The notes under the pieces were generated by a model. The model was not told where the DNA came from. It saw only the letters and a program-made list of their open reading frames with translations, and made no database searches. A program made the translations under genes and the position numbers. Source: CAVVTR01 sp963751245 (GTDB lineage: Bacteria; Acidobacteriota; Thermoanaerobaculia; Thermoanaerobaculales; Thermoanaerobaculaceae). From it: a stretch of 64,000 nt of DNA. Below are positions 1 to 8,460 of the stretch, one piece after another; positions within the stretch are counted from its first letter, which is position 1; every line of letters begins with the position of its first letter. Location of the stretch: assembly GCA_963751245.1 (NCBI GenBank), contig CAVVTR010000008.1, forward strand, positions 310,001-374,000, written 5' to 3'.

Positions 1-102
1 GCGCGCCGCCCAGGGCTGCCGCAGCATCGTCGTCCCGATGAGGATCACCAGGGCGAAGGAGATGACCAGGGCGCGCGCGGGCTCGAAGCGTCGCAGGGCC
101 AC
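1..102 (-). CDS. TrkH/KtrB-like potassium transporter subunit, N-terminal fragment
   Basis: Only the first 34 codons are present; the gene leaves the window at the left edge. The GTG start follows GGGAAG at normal ribosome-binding distance and lies 4 bp past the stop of the MMPL exporter gene, so the two are probably co-transcribed. The visible protein is a short basic segment (VALRRFEPARAL) followed by one membrane helix (VISFALVILIGTTML) and RQPWAAR. A 'P-A-R' followed by a helix rich in Ile, Leu and Gly resembles the first helix of TrkH/KtrB potassium channels, but 34 residues cannot prove this. Another polytopic membrane protein is possible. Confidence 0.45.
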   Translation of the reverse strand, partial: MALRRFEPARALVISFALVILIGTTMLRQPWAAR

Positions 103-106
103 GGGA

Positions 107-2614
107 TCACTTCCCGCCCGCCCCCCGGACCACGAGGGGGAGCACGATGACCGCGCCGACCGCCGAGAAGAGCACGCCGAACGACGTCATCCAGCCCATG
201 CTCTGCAGCCCGGGATAGTGGGTCGTGACCAGCGAGCCGAAGCCGACGATGGTGGTCAGGGCGGCGAACACGACGGCGCGCCCCGTCTCGCCCAGCTCGT
301 CGAGGGACGTGTGCTCACGGAGGCGGTGGAGCATGTGGATACCGTAGTCCACACCCACGCCGATCACCATGGTCACGACGAACACGTTCAGCAGATTCAG
401 CGAGACGCCCAGGGCCGCCATGCCGCCGATGGTCCACAGCACGCCCATCCCCACGGGGAGGAGGCACAGGAGCGCCGCGCGCACGCTGCGCAGCTCCCAC
501 AGCAGCAGGGCGACGACGATGAGGAGCCCCACGCCGCCTGCGATGCCCGCGTCCTGCCACACGGTGTGGCGGAGCCTCTGGGAGACCACGTTGACCCCGG
601 TGAGAGTCGCGCCGGGCACCCCGTCCACCAGCGCCTGCAGCTCCGGGGGCGCCTCGCGGCGCCACATCCCCTGCGGGGAGAACACGTTGATGACCGACAC
701 CACCTCGCCGCCCTCGACCCGCAGGGAGCGCTGGATCAGGCGTTCCACGGGGGTGCCCCGCCACACGTCCAGGGTGACCGGACCGGCCGGCCGCAGCGCC
801 TCGTCCAGGGTCGCCAGGCCGGGCCCGAACGCGGCCGGTACCAGACCGTGGCGGGCGAGGGCGTCTGCGAGCGCCCTCTTCACCCGCGCCGGGTCGGTGA
901 GGCTCCGGTGGCCGGCGAACCAGCTCAGGGCGCGCTCCTGGCTGGCCTGGGGCGGAACCAGCTTGGCCAGGGACTCGAACGAGGAGATGGTCCCCGAGGC
1001 CACCAGGGGCTCCAGACGGCGCGAGAGGGTCTGGACCCTGTGCATCATGGTGGCGGCGTCAGGCCCGGCGACGCGGATCATCATGGCGTTGAACGACAGC
1101 CCGAAGGCGTCGGCGACCCGTTCCTGGATCTTCACGCCCCGGTTTGAGGCGGAGCGCATGTTCCTCACGTCGTCGTCGAACCCGATGCGGGGCAGAAGGG
1201 CCGCCGCGGCCACGGAGAGCAGCACCACCGCCGCCAGGACGCCGCGCCGGTGGCGCGACGACAGGGCCAGCAGAGGCGTCACGTCGAGCCACCGCGACGG
1301 CGCGGGCGGCGTGCGGTGACGTTCGAACACGGTCACCAGGGCCGGCAGCAGCAGGAACGCCGACACGGCCATGAACACGATCCCCGTGCCGGTGAGCAGG
1401 CCGAGCTCGCGCAGCCCCTCGAACCTGGTGAGGAGGAACGAGAAGAACGTCCCTACGGTGGTGATCGCTCCCAGCGCCACCGCCGGGCCCGAGTGCACCG
1501 CCATCTCGTCCAGCGCCTCGGCCAGGCCCATCCCCGAGTGCCGGGCCTCCAGGTAGCGGCCGTACATGACGATGGTGAAGTCGATGCCGAGCCCCACCAG
1601 GAGGGCCGCGAAGCCGGCCGTCGCTGAGTTGAGCCTGCCCAGCACGACGGCGGTGAAGGCGAAGGTGAACGCCAACCCCACCGCGAGGGGCAGGAAGGCG
1701 TAGTGGACCGCGCTGAAGCGCCGGTAGGCGAAGAGGAACAGGAGCATCACGCCGACCAGGGAGGTCATCGAATTGGTGATGATGTCCCGGCGGATCAGCG
1801 ACGCGTCCTCGAGGGCGGTACGGTGGCCGCCGCCCAGGAGCACCTCCGGCACGACGTCCAGAGGCACACCGTCCTCCTGCGCCACCGCCTTCCTCGCCCG
1901 CTCGATGCGTGGCCCGAGATCGCGCATGAGCCGGCCGTCGAACTCGATGTCCTGGGCCGGGCGGACGGGCCGGGCGAGGATGAGCAGCATGGAGTGGTCC
2001 GCCGACAGGTAATACCCGCTGGAGTAGTCGACCTTGAGGGCCGCGGGCGCCGTCGACAGCTGCCCGAGCAGGAGGGGCAGGAAGCCGAGGGGGTCGCGCA
2101 CCAGCAGGTCCTTGGCGAACATCCCGTGGGGCGTCTCCAACATGGCCCGGATGTCCGAGGCGCGGGCGTCGAGGCCCTCGGGCGTGAGGCGCCTGCCGAG
2201 GGCGTCGAGCCCCCTGGCGTCCAGGAAAACGCCGGCGTGCCGCAGCACCGTCTCGGCGAGGCGGACCGGGTCGTCCAGGTGGACGTCCACGTGGGACAGG
2301 TAGGGGCTCTCGCGCAGGCTGGCCGCCAGGGTGTCCGCCAGGGCGTACCCCACCTCGAGCTGCTCATCGCCGTGGACAGGCATGGCGACCAGCAGGGTGT
2401 CCAGGGAGCCGAACTCGTCGAGGGCCTGCTTGAAGCGCTGCACGACGGGGTCGTGACGCGGCACGAGGCTGAGCACGTCGGTCTCGAACCGGATGGTCAC
2501 ACCGAGCGCCACGCCCCCTGCCAGCACCACCGCGGCCGCCGCCAGGGCACTCCAGGGGTGGCGGTGACCCAGGCTCACGAGGCGGCGGACGAACGCGGCC
2601 CCGCGCTCAGTCAT
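107..2614 (-). CDS. MMPL/RND-family exporter (HAE3-like)
   Basis: An 835-residue inner-membrane protein with the duplicated architecture of MMPL/RND transporters: one N-terminal helix (about 20-40), a large periplasmic loop (about 45-265), a five-helix bundle, then a second helix-loop-bundle unit to the C-terminus. Each bundle carries the family's Gly/Asp motif (GLGIDFTIVMYGR in the first, GVGVDYGIHMLHR in the second), the probable proton-relay Asp. The family exports lipids or hydrophobic small molecules using the proton gradient. No partner membrane-fusion protein or outer-membrane channel gene is nearby. Its start overlaps the end of pgsA by 8 bp, so the two genes are translationally coupled; a link to phospholipid or hopanoid handling is only inference. 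Confidence 0.85.
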   Translation of the reverse strand: MTERGAAFVRRLVSLGHRHPWSALAAAAVVLAGGVALGVTIRFETDVLSLVPRHDPVVQRFKQALDEFGSLDTLLVAMPVHGDEQLEVGYALADTLAASLRESPYLSHVDVHLDDPVRLAETVLRHAGVFLDARGLDALGRRLTPEGLDARASDIRAMLETPHGMFAKDLLVRDPLGFLPLLLGQLSTAPAALKVDYSSGYYLSADHSMLLILARPVRPAQDIEFDGRLMRDLGPRIERARKAVAQEDGVPLDVVPEVLLGGGHRTALEDASLIRRDIITNSMTSLVGVMLLFLFAYRRFSAVHYAFLPLAVGLAFTFAFTAVVLGRLNSATAGFAALLVGLGIDFTIVMYGRYLEARHSGMGLAEALDEMAVHSGPAVALGAITTVGTFFSFLLTRFEGLRELGLLTGTGIVFMAVSAFLLLPALVTVFERHRTPPAPSRWLDVTPLLALSSRHRRGVLAAVVLLSVAAAALLPRIGFDDDVRNMRSASNRGVKIQERVADAFGLSFNAMMIRVAGPDAATMMHRVQTLSRRLEPLVASGTISSFESLAKLVPPQASQERALSWFAGHRSLTDPARVKRALADALARHGLVPAAFGPGLATLDEALRPAGPVTLDVWRGTPVERLIQRSLRVEGGEVVSVINVFSPQGMWRREAPPELQALVDGVPGATLTGVNVVSQRLRHTVWQDAGIAGGVGLLIVVALLLWELRSVRAALLCLLPVGMGVLWTIGGMAALGVSLNLLNVFVVTMVIGVGVDYGIHMLHRLREHTSLDELGETGRAVVFAALTTIVGFGSLVTTHYPGLQSMGWMTSFGVLFSAVGAVIVLPLVVRGAGGK

Positions 2615-3152
2615 CGGCCGTCCCGACGACCTGCCGCCAGAACCCTGCGAAGTAGCTGACCAGCGAGGCCACGGTCATGAACAGCGCGATCCACAGCGCG
2701 ATGCGCCCCAGCAGGGCCCAGCGGCCCAGTTGGTAGGAGACGATGAGAAGGGCGATGGCGACGATCTGCGACAGGGTCTTCAGCTTGCCCCACCAGTTCG
2801 CTGCGATCACCACCCCTTGGGCGTTGGCCACCTGGCGCAGCCCCGAGACCGCGAACTCCCTTCCCACGATGACCACCACCATCCACGCCGGCGCCAGCCC
2901 GAGCTCGACCAGGGAGATGAACGCGGCCGACACGAGGAGCTTGTCGGCGATGGGATCGAGGAGCGTGCCCGCCCGGGTCACCGTCCGGGTGCGGCGCGCG
3001 ATGATCCCGTCCACGAGGTCGGTGACCGCCGCCAGCAGGAAAATGGCGAGCCCCCAGAACTCGCTCCCCTCGAAGCGGGTGAGGAGCACCGCCACGAGCA
3101 GCGGCACCATCATGATGCGGGACAGCGTCAGCGCGTTGGGAAGGTTCCACAT
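2607..3152 (-). CDS. pgsA: CDP-diacylglycerol--glycerol-3-phosphate 3-phosphatidyltransferase
   Basis: Makes phosphatidylglycerophosphate, the committed precursor of phosphatidylglycerol and cardiolipin, in the inner membrane. The 181-residue protein has about five membrane helices. The complete CDP-alcohol phosphotransferase signature D-x2-DG-x2-AR-x8-G-x3-D-x3-D is present, with Asp at 45, 48, 66 and 70. An in-frame reading extends 63 codons upstream, but the chosen ATG begins the family's usual MWNLPNALTLSR N-terminus. A TACAAT hexamer lies 21 bp upstream of it. The MMPL exporter follows with an 8-bp overlap. A second paralog with the same signature lies at 45056-45763. Confidence 0.92.
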   Translation of the reverse strand: MWNLPNALTLSRIMMVPLLVAVLLTRFEGSEFWGLAIFLLAAVTDLVDGIIARRTRTVTRAGTLLDPIADKLLVSAAFISLVELGLAPAWMVVVIVGREFAVSGLRQVANAQGVVIAANWWGKLKTLSQIVAIALLIVSYQLGRWALLGRIALWIALFMTVASLVSYFAGFWRQVVGTADD

Positions 3153-3173
3153 GGGTGATTCGACCCCCCGGGG

Positions 3174-3179
3174 ATTGTA
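3174..3179 (-). promoter_or_regulatory. Probable -10 element of pgsA
   Basis: TACAAT on the minus strand, 21 bp before the pgsA ATG. It stands out as AT-rich in a GC-rich region. No good -35 hexamer was seen. Confidence 0.4.
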
Positions 3180-3229
3180 GCCGACCGCGCGCGCCCGTGC
3201 CGAGCGCGGCTCCGGCGCGACGGATCTGT

Positions 3230-3244
3230 CACAATGCACCCGTG
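3230..3244 (+). promoter_or_regulatory. Possible leaderless promoter of the polysaccharide deacetylase
   Basis: CACAAT followed by six bases and the GTG start codon, with no Shine-Dalgarno sequence. This is the weakest of the leaderless-type sites in the window because the first base is C. Confidence 0.3.
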
Positions 3245-4048
3245 TCCAGGCTCCTGCTGGCCCTGCTGCTGTTCGCGGCCCCGGTGGCGGCGAGCTCGCC
3301 CGGCGTCTCGCACGTGAACGGGGTCGGCGGCGTCTTCGCACCGACCTTCGACGCCCACGTGGAGACCGAGGGCGCCGAGGAGCTGCTCGCCCTCCTGCGC
3401 GAGCGCCAGGTCCACGTCACGATCTTCGTCACGGGCACCTTCGCCCGGCGGCACCACGAGCTCCTGCGGCAGGCGGTGCGGGACGGCCACGAGATCGGCA
3501 ACCACACCTACAGCCATCCCCACCTCACGACGTGGGCCTCCAATCACCGCCACGACACCCTTCCCGGCATCACCCGCGAACGCCTCCAGGACGAGCTCCT
3601 CCGCACCGCCGCCGCGATCCGCAGCGCGACCGGCCGCGACCCCGCCCCCTTGTGGCGGGCGCCCTACGGCGAGCACAACGCCGAGATCCGGGGCTGGGCC
3701 GCCGAGCTCGGCCTCACCCACGTGGGGTGGACCCACGGCTGCGGCGACGCTTTGGACGCCCTCGATTGGGTCGAGGACCCGGGGTCCCGGCGTTTCATGG
3801 GTGCCGAGGCCATGGCCAGGAGGCTGCTGAGCTTCGAGAACCGCTGCGGCATTCCCCTCGAGGGAAGCATCGTGCTCATGCACCTGGGCAGCTCCCGGCC
3901 GGACATGCCCCTCCTCGAAGCGCTTCCCATCATCCTGGACGAGGCCGACCGCCGCGGCATCCGGGCGGTGCCGGTCAGCGAGATGCTGCCTGGCGGCCGG
4001 GCAGCGGCGAAGGCGTCGCGACCCAGCGCTCACGCCGGTGCTCCCTGA
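3242..4048 (+). CDS. Secreted polysaccharide deacetylase (NodB homology domain)
   Basis: A 268-residue protein starting at a GTG that opens directly into a signal peptide (SRLLLALLLFAAPVAASS), which is why this start was preferred over upstream in-frame codons. The rest is a NodB-type deacetylase domain. Motif 1 reads TFDAH, with Asp37 but Ala where the usual second, metal-binding Asp stands. Motif 2 is HTYSH (His88 and His92), motif 3 WRAPYG, and motif 5 VLMH. The family removes acetyl or related groups from cell-wall or surface polysaccharide outside the cytoplasm. The altered motif 1 may change metal binding. Its last 74 bp overlap the 3' end of the converging MBL-fold gene. Confidence 0.82.
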   Translation: MSRLLLALLLFAAPVAASSPGVSHVNGVGGVFAPTFDAHVETEGAEELLALLRERQVHVTIFVTGTFARRHHELLRQAVRDGHEIGNHTYSHPHLTTWASNHRHDTLPGITRERLQDELLRTAAAIRSATGRDPAPLWRAPYGEHNAEIRGWAAELGLTHVGWTHGCGDALDALDWVEDPGSRRFMGAEAMARRLLSFENRCGIPLEGSIVLMHLGSSRPDMPLLEALPIILDEADRRGIRAVPVSEMLPGGRAAAKASRPSAHAGAP

Positions 4049-5023
4049 ACCGGCCCGCGACCCCCCGACCCTCCAGCTCGATCAGGTGCCCGTACACCTC
4101 CGAAAACGCCAGGAACGTCCCCAGGAGCCGGACGCCGGGGAACATGGCGGCCATGAGGTCCGCGACCGTGGGCGCCCCGCCCCCGAGCCGCCTGAGGACC
4201 TCTCCGGAGCGGCGCTCCTGCTGCAGCAGCAACCGTTCCACCTGGCCGTCGACGTCGGCGATGCAGGGACCATGGGCGGGGAGCAGGAGGCGGGGCCGGA
4301 GCTCACGCAGGCGGAGGAGGGTTCGGCGGTAGGCGGCGATGGACGCGAACGGCCTGGAGGGCTCCAGGGGGTCGGCGTCGACCACGGCGTTGGGCGTGAT
4401 CCCGTCGAGCACCGTGTCGCCGGTAATGAGCACGTTCTCCCCCACCAGCTCGTACGCGACGTGGCCGGGGGTGTGCCCGGGAGTGTGGTGGACCCTCACG
4501 GGGCAGCGGTCGAAGGGGATGTCCTCGCCGTCCTCCACGGGGGTGAAGCGGCCCAGGGGCCGCACCGTCGCGTCCAGGAGACGCACCGCCATCACGATCT
4601 GGAGACGGCGCCGCCAGCCCAGGCCGGCGTCCCGGAGGCGCCGCCAGAGGACACCGTAGGCGCGCCTCAGCGCGAGGTTGGCCGCATCCCAGGGGTGGGC
4701 GGCCACCTCGCTTCCCCCTTCTGCAGCCGTACGGCGCCACCGAAGTGGTCGTGGTGCCCGTGGGTGAGGAGGACCCGCCCGATGTCCCCCGGCCCACGTC
4801 CCATCGCCGCCAGGGCCGCGGCGAGGGCGCGGTGCGCGGCCCTGGTCGACGGGCCCGCGTCCACGAGGGTGAGCGGGTCCCCGTCCAGGAGGTACACGGT
4901 CACCGGCCCGATGGCGTAGGGCGTGGGCAGGACGATGGGAACCACCCACGGCGGCAAACCGGGGCCCAGACACGCACCGCGGTCCCGCTGCCGTCCCCGG
5001 CCCCTCACCCCCGCCCCCGCCAC
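3975..5023 (-). CDS. MBL-fold metallohydrolase, interrupted by a frameshift
   Basis: Two reading frames together encode one metallo-beta-lactamase-fold hydrolase of about 349 residues. The N-terminal frame holds the zinc motif THGHHDHFGG (His88, His90, Asp92, His93). The other frame continues with HTPGHTPGH, the ITGDT aspartate and the final PAHGP histidine. The switch falls at a run of five C (plus strand 4714-4718); one extra base restores a single frame and a length divisible by three. The GTG start has TGAGGA seven bases before it and begins just past the acyl-CoA synthetase stop. The domain order matches glyoxalase-II/BLACT-like hydrolases that act on thioesters. Sequencing error and real inactivation are both possible. 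Confidence 0.72.
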
Positions 5024-5033
5024 GGCGCGGTCC

Positions 5034-6823
5034 TCACTCGGGACCGGGCTCGTGGCCTGCGGGCCTCGGCTCGCTGTACATGTCCTGGATGAGCCCCGCG
5101 TAGTGCTTCTCGACCACCCTCCGCTTGACCTTCAGCGTGGGCGTCAGCTCCCCCCGTCCATGGTGAACGGGCGGGGGACGAGGCGGAACTTCTTGATGGT
5201 CTCGTACCGGGCGAGCTTCTCGTTCACCCCGTCCACGAGCCCCTGGTAGAGGGCGAGCACCTTCGGGTCGCCGACCAGGGCGACGGGATCGTCGGTGCTC
5301 ACGCCCTCCTTCGCCGCCCGTCGCGCAAGCTCCTCGAAGGCGGGCACCACGAGGGCCACCACGAACGGCTCTCTGTCGCCGAAGAGCACGACGTTCTCCA
5401 CCAGGGGCGAGGCCTTGAGCTCGTTCTCGATGGGCTGAGGCGCGATGTTCTTGCCCCCCGCAGTGACGATGAGGTCCTTCTTCCGGTCGGTGATCCGCAG
5501 GTAGCCCTCGGCGTCCATCTCGCCGATGTCGCCGGTGGCGAACCACCCGTCGCCGTCGAGCACGGCGGCGGTCTCCTCGGGCTTGTTCCAGTACCCGCGC
5601 ATGACGTGCCGCCCCCGGGTGTAGACCTCGCCGTCGGGACCGAAGCGGACCTCGACGCCGGGGAGCACCTCCCCCACCGTGCCCAGCTTGGGGCGCTCGT
5701 GCCGGTTCACCGAGATCACCGGCGAGGTCTCCGTGAGACCGTAGCCCTCGAGAACGCTCACACCCACCGCGTGGAAGAACTCGCCCACGAACACAGCCAG
5801 CGGCGCACCTCCCGAGATGGAGAAGCGGACGCGACCCCCGAAGGCGCCGCGGATCTTGTGGTAGACCAGGGAGTCGTAGAGGGCGTAGGCCAGCCCCCGG
5901 CGGCCGCTGCGCCGGCTCTTGAGCGCCACGTCCACAGCCCGCCGGAAGAGGGCCTGCTTGATCCCCGAGCCGTGGGCGACCTCCTCGAAGATGCGGTCGT
6001 AGATCTTCTCGTACACCCTGGGCACGGCGGTGAAGATGTGGGGACGGACCCGGCGAAGCGCCTCGCCGAGCTCCAGCACGCCGCAGTACGCGATGGACAG
6101 CTTTTCGTAGAAATAGATGTAGTCCACGAGGCGCTCGAGCACGTGAGAGAGGGGGAGAAAGCTGAGGGCGACCTCGGCCGCACCGGGGTTCCAGGGCTCG
6201 AAGGAGGCCCCGGCCACGGCGTCGAACACGAAGTTGTCGTGGGTCAGCATGGCGCCCTTGGGGGTCCCCGTGGTCCCCGAGGTGTAGATGAGCGTGGCCA
6301 TCGCATCGGGAGCGACGGCCGCGCGCCGCTCCTCGAGGTACGCTTCCGCCCCCGCGTCGTCCACCGTCCGGCAGACTTCGGCGAACGGAGTGACATCGGA
6401 CGGCGGCGTGCCGTCCAGCAGGATCACGTCCTCGAGGGCCGGGAGGTCGCCGCGGATCTCGAGGATCTTGGCGAGCTGCTCGGGGCTGTCCACGATGATC
6501 GTCCGGGCCCGGGAGTCGGACAGGATGACGGCGATCTGCTGGGGCAGGAGCGTGGTGTAGACGGCCACGTTCGCGGCGCCCAGGTGCTGCAGCGCCATGT
6601 CCGTGATGTGCCACTCGGGGCGGTTGTCCATGAGCAGGGCGACGCGGTCCCCCTCGCCCACCCCGCGCGCCGACAGCCCCTGGGCGAGTCCGGCCACCCG
6701 GCGCGCCGCCTCGGGCGCCGGAATCCTGACCTCCCGTCCGCCCCGCGCATCGATGAGCGCCGGCGTGGGAGTCGCCTTCCTCCACAGTGCGAAAAGGTCA
6801 GGCAGTGTCCGCGGCTCAGTCAT
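5034..6823 (-). CDS. fadD: Long-chain acyl-CoA synthetase (AMP-forming), frameshifted near its end
   Basis: Activates fatty acids to acyl-CoA through an acyl-adenylate at the membrane or in the cytoplasm. The ATG has a strong GGGGGGAA ribosome-binding site. The AMP-binding signature YTSGTTGTPKG is at about 180-190, GYGLTETSP follows near residue 340, and the GDIGEMDAEGYLRITDRKKD hinge lies further on. The main frame stops after FTMDGGS, but the typical C-terminus (ELTPTLKVKRR) is present in the next frame. The break is at a run of six C (plus strand 5150-5155); one more base gives FTMDGGELTPT and a 596-residue protein of normal family length. The TetR gene lies upstream and the MBL hydrolase downstream in the same direction. 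Confidence 0.85.
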
Positions 6824-6869
6824 GTTCCCCCCTCGGTCCCCGCCGGGCGGCTGCCCGGACTTCTCCGGA

Positions 6870-7499
6870 TCACGTCCCGTGCCGGCCCGCGGCCTCCTGC
6901 GGAGGCGCAAGCCCATGCAGCAGCACCTTCATCAGCAGGTCCGCCTGGGGCTCGAGCGGATCCGGCCTCGCGGTGAGCACCCACGCGGTGACGCACTCGT
7001 CCACGGCCCCGAAGATGACCCTGGCCGCCACGTCGGCAGGGACGTCCGAGCGGAACTCGCCCCGGCCCACACCATCGGCCACGATCACCTGCAACAGCTG
7101 GAGATACTCCGCCACCTTCCCCTTGGCGACACGCCGCAGGAACCGCCGCGTGTGACGGAGCTCGATCTGGAAGACCTGCGCGAGGGGCCGGTCCGCCTCG
7201 AGGCTCACGAGGTGCCGCCGGACCACCCTCGCGAGCCGCTCCCGGGCGCTGTCGACGCCTTCCATGTCGCGCCGGGCCCGCAGGAGGAACGCCTCCGCAT
7301 ACTCCTCCAGGATGGAGACCAGGAGGTCCTCCTTGCCACGGAAGTAGAGGTACAGCGTGCCGTCCGCCACCTCGGCCTGATGGGCCACGTCGGCCATCCT
7401 CGCGCCGGCGTAACCCCGGTCGGCGATGACCCTCACCGCCGCCCGCAGGATGGCGCTCCGCTTGAGCAGCTTCCCCTCTCCACCGTTGGCGCGAGGCAT
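6870..7499 (-). CDS. TetR-family regulator, FadR-type
   Basis: A 209-residue regulator with an N-terminal TetR helix-turn-helix (about residues 12-58, including YAGARMADVAHQAEVADGTL) and a C-terminal all-helical ligand domain. The ATG was chosen over a GTG three codons upstream because AGAGGG is eight bases before it. It is followed by the acyl-CoA synthetase gene and fronted by a TGACTGA-N4-TCATTCA operator that matches the FadR operator consensus as I recall it for Bacillus. The likely role is repression of fatty-acid activation, relieved by acyl-CoA. The operator lies over its own predicted transcription start, implying autoregulation. The ligand is inferred from context. Confidence 0.82.
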   Translation of the reverse strand: MPRANGGEGKLLKRSAILRAAVRVIADRGYAGARMADVAHQAEVADGTLYLYFRGKEDLLVSILEEYAEAFLLRARRDMEGVDSARERLARVVRRHLVSLEADRPLAQVFQIELRHTRRFLRRVAKGKVAEYLQLLQVIVADGVGRGEFRSDVPADVAARVIFGAVDECVTAWVLTARPDPLEPQADLLMKVLLHGLAPPQEAAGRHGT

Positions 7500-7512
7500 C
7501 TCCTCCACCCTC

Positions 7513-7530
7513 TGACTGATTCCTCATTCA
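7513..7530. promoter_or_regulatory. FadR-type TetR operator
   Basis: An 18-bp inverted repeat TGACTGA-TTCC-TCATTCA; the arms match at 6 of 7 positions. It lies directly after the -10 of the tetR promoter and before the tetR start, where a bound repressor would block transcription. The 7-4-7 layout and TCATTCA half-site agree with known FadR operators. Confidence 0.65.
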
Positions 7531-7558
7531 GTTTCTCCGCCGCCCCCCGGGATGTCAA
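7530..7558 (-). promoter_or_regulatory. tetR promoter
   Basis: On the minus strand, a perfect TTGACA -35 (7553-7558), a 17-bp spacer and GAAACT as -10 (7530-7535). It is the best -35 in the window and drives the tetR-fadD-hydrolase unit. Confidence 0.6.
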
Positions 7559-7571
7559 GGTCGTTCGGTGC

Positions 7572-7587
7572 TAGCATACCCATCGTG
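7572..7587 (+). promoter_or_regulatory. Leaderless-type promoter of the histidine kinase
   Basis: TAGCAT, seven bases, then the GTG start codon; no Shine-Dalgarno sequence precedes it. Confidence 0.45.
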
Positions 7588-8460
7588 GGCGACACGCTGG
7601 ACGACGTTTCCGGGGCCCTCCACTGGCTGGTGGACCAGCACGGGGAGCTCCGTCTGTGTCCCGCGAGGGACGCGGGACCACCGCGCGCCGCGCGCGTGGC
7701 CGACGCCTCGGGACACGAGGTGGTCGTCGCCGCCCTGCCGGTGCCGGACGGGGCCGTCGAGCTCGCCCTGGACACCGCTGCCGTCACCAGAGCCGCCGCG
7801 AAGCCCCTGGAGGAGGTCCTCAACCACGTCGCCCACGACGTCCGGAACCTCGCCTTCACCGCCGGGCTCCAGGCCGAGATGGGCGCCCGCAAGAGCGCCG
7901 CCAGCCCGGATGTCCGGGCCCACTTCGAGGCGGTCCTCCGCCAGGTCGACGCCCTCAAGGTCTACCTGGACAGGCTCCTCCTCGTGGGCAGGCCGGTCCG
8001 GCTCAAGCTCTCCGAGGTCGACGTCGGCCCGCTCCTCCGCCAGGTCGTCGCGCGCGCCCAGCAGGCGAGGGCGTCCCAGGGCCCGCCCCTCCCCCTGGAG
8101 ACCGAGGCTGGAGGCGCCGGCGTGGCCAGGTGGGACGCCGGAGCGGTGGCGCTCGCCCTCGGCGCCGCGGTGGACAACGCCATGGAGAGCCGCGAGCCGC
8201 CCCCGCGCACGGTGATCTCCGCGCGAGGCCACGAGAACCGGGTGCTCCTGCAGGTTCGCGACGAGGGACCGGGCATCGCTCCGGAGCTCATCCCGCGCCT
8301 GGGAGCGCCCATGGCAGTCCGCCGGCCGGGAGCCGCGGGCCTCGGCCTGGCCATCGCCCAGAAGATGGTCCACGCTCACGGTGGGGACATGGCCGTGGAC
8401 TCGTCCCCCTCCGGCACCACCGTCACCTTCACCCTTCCCCGGGAGGTGCCCGGTGGTTGA
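7585..8460 (+). CDS. Soluble sensor histidine kinase
   Basis: A 291-residue kinase with no membrane segment or recognisable PAS/GAF domain. After about 65 N-terminal residues comes a HisKA-like helix with the phosphoacceptor His84 in AHDVRN, then a HATPase domain with DNAME (N box), DEGPGI (G1) and GLGLAIAQ (G2). It should autophosphorylate His84 and pass the phosphate to a response regulator, but no regulator gene adjoins it; the nearest receiver is at 35248-35625. The GTG was chosen because a TAGCAT hexamer lies seven bases upstream, as in other leaderless genes here. An ATG eleven codons earlier falls inside the tetR -35. The next gene overlaps by 8 bp. Confidence 0.8.
   Translation: MGDTLDDVSGALHWLVDQHGELRLCPARDAGPPRAARVADASGHEVVVAALPVPDGAVELALDTAAVTRAAAKPLEEVLNHVAHDVRNLAFTAGLQAEMGARKSAASPDVRAHFEAVLRQVDALKVYLDRLLLVGRPVRLKLSEVDVGPLLRQVVARAQQARASQGPPLPLETEAGGAGVARWDAGAVALALGAAVDNAMESREPPPRTVISARGHENRVLLQVRDEGPGIAPELIPRLGAPMAVRRPGAAGLGLAIAQKMVHAHGGDMAVDSSPSGTTVTFTLPREVPGG

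Noticed and set aside
4714..5155. Programmed frameshifting in the hydrolase and acyl-CoA synthetase
   Set aside because: Both need one extra base in a G run. There is no slippery heptamer or downstream pseudoknot I can support, and the families are not known to use it. Undercalled homopolymers or mutation are simpler.
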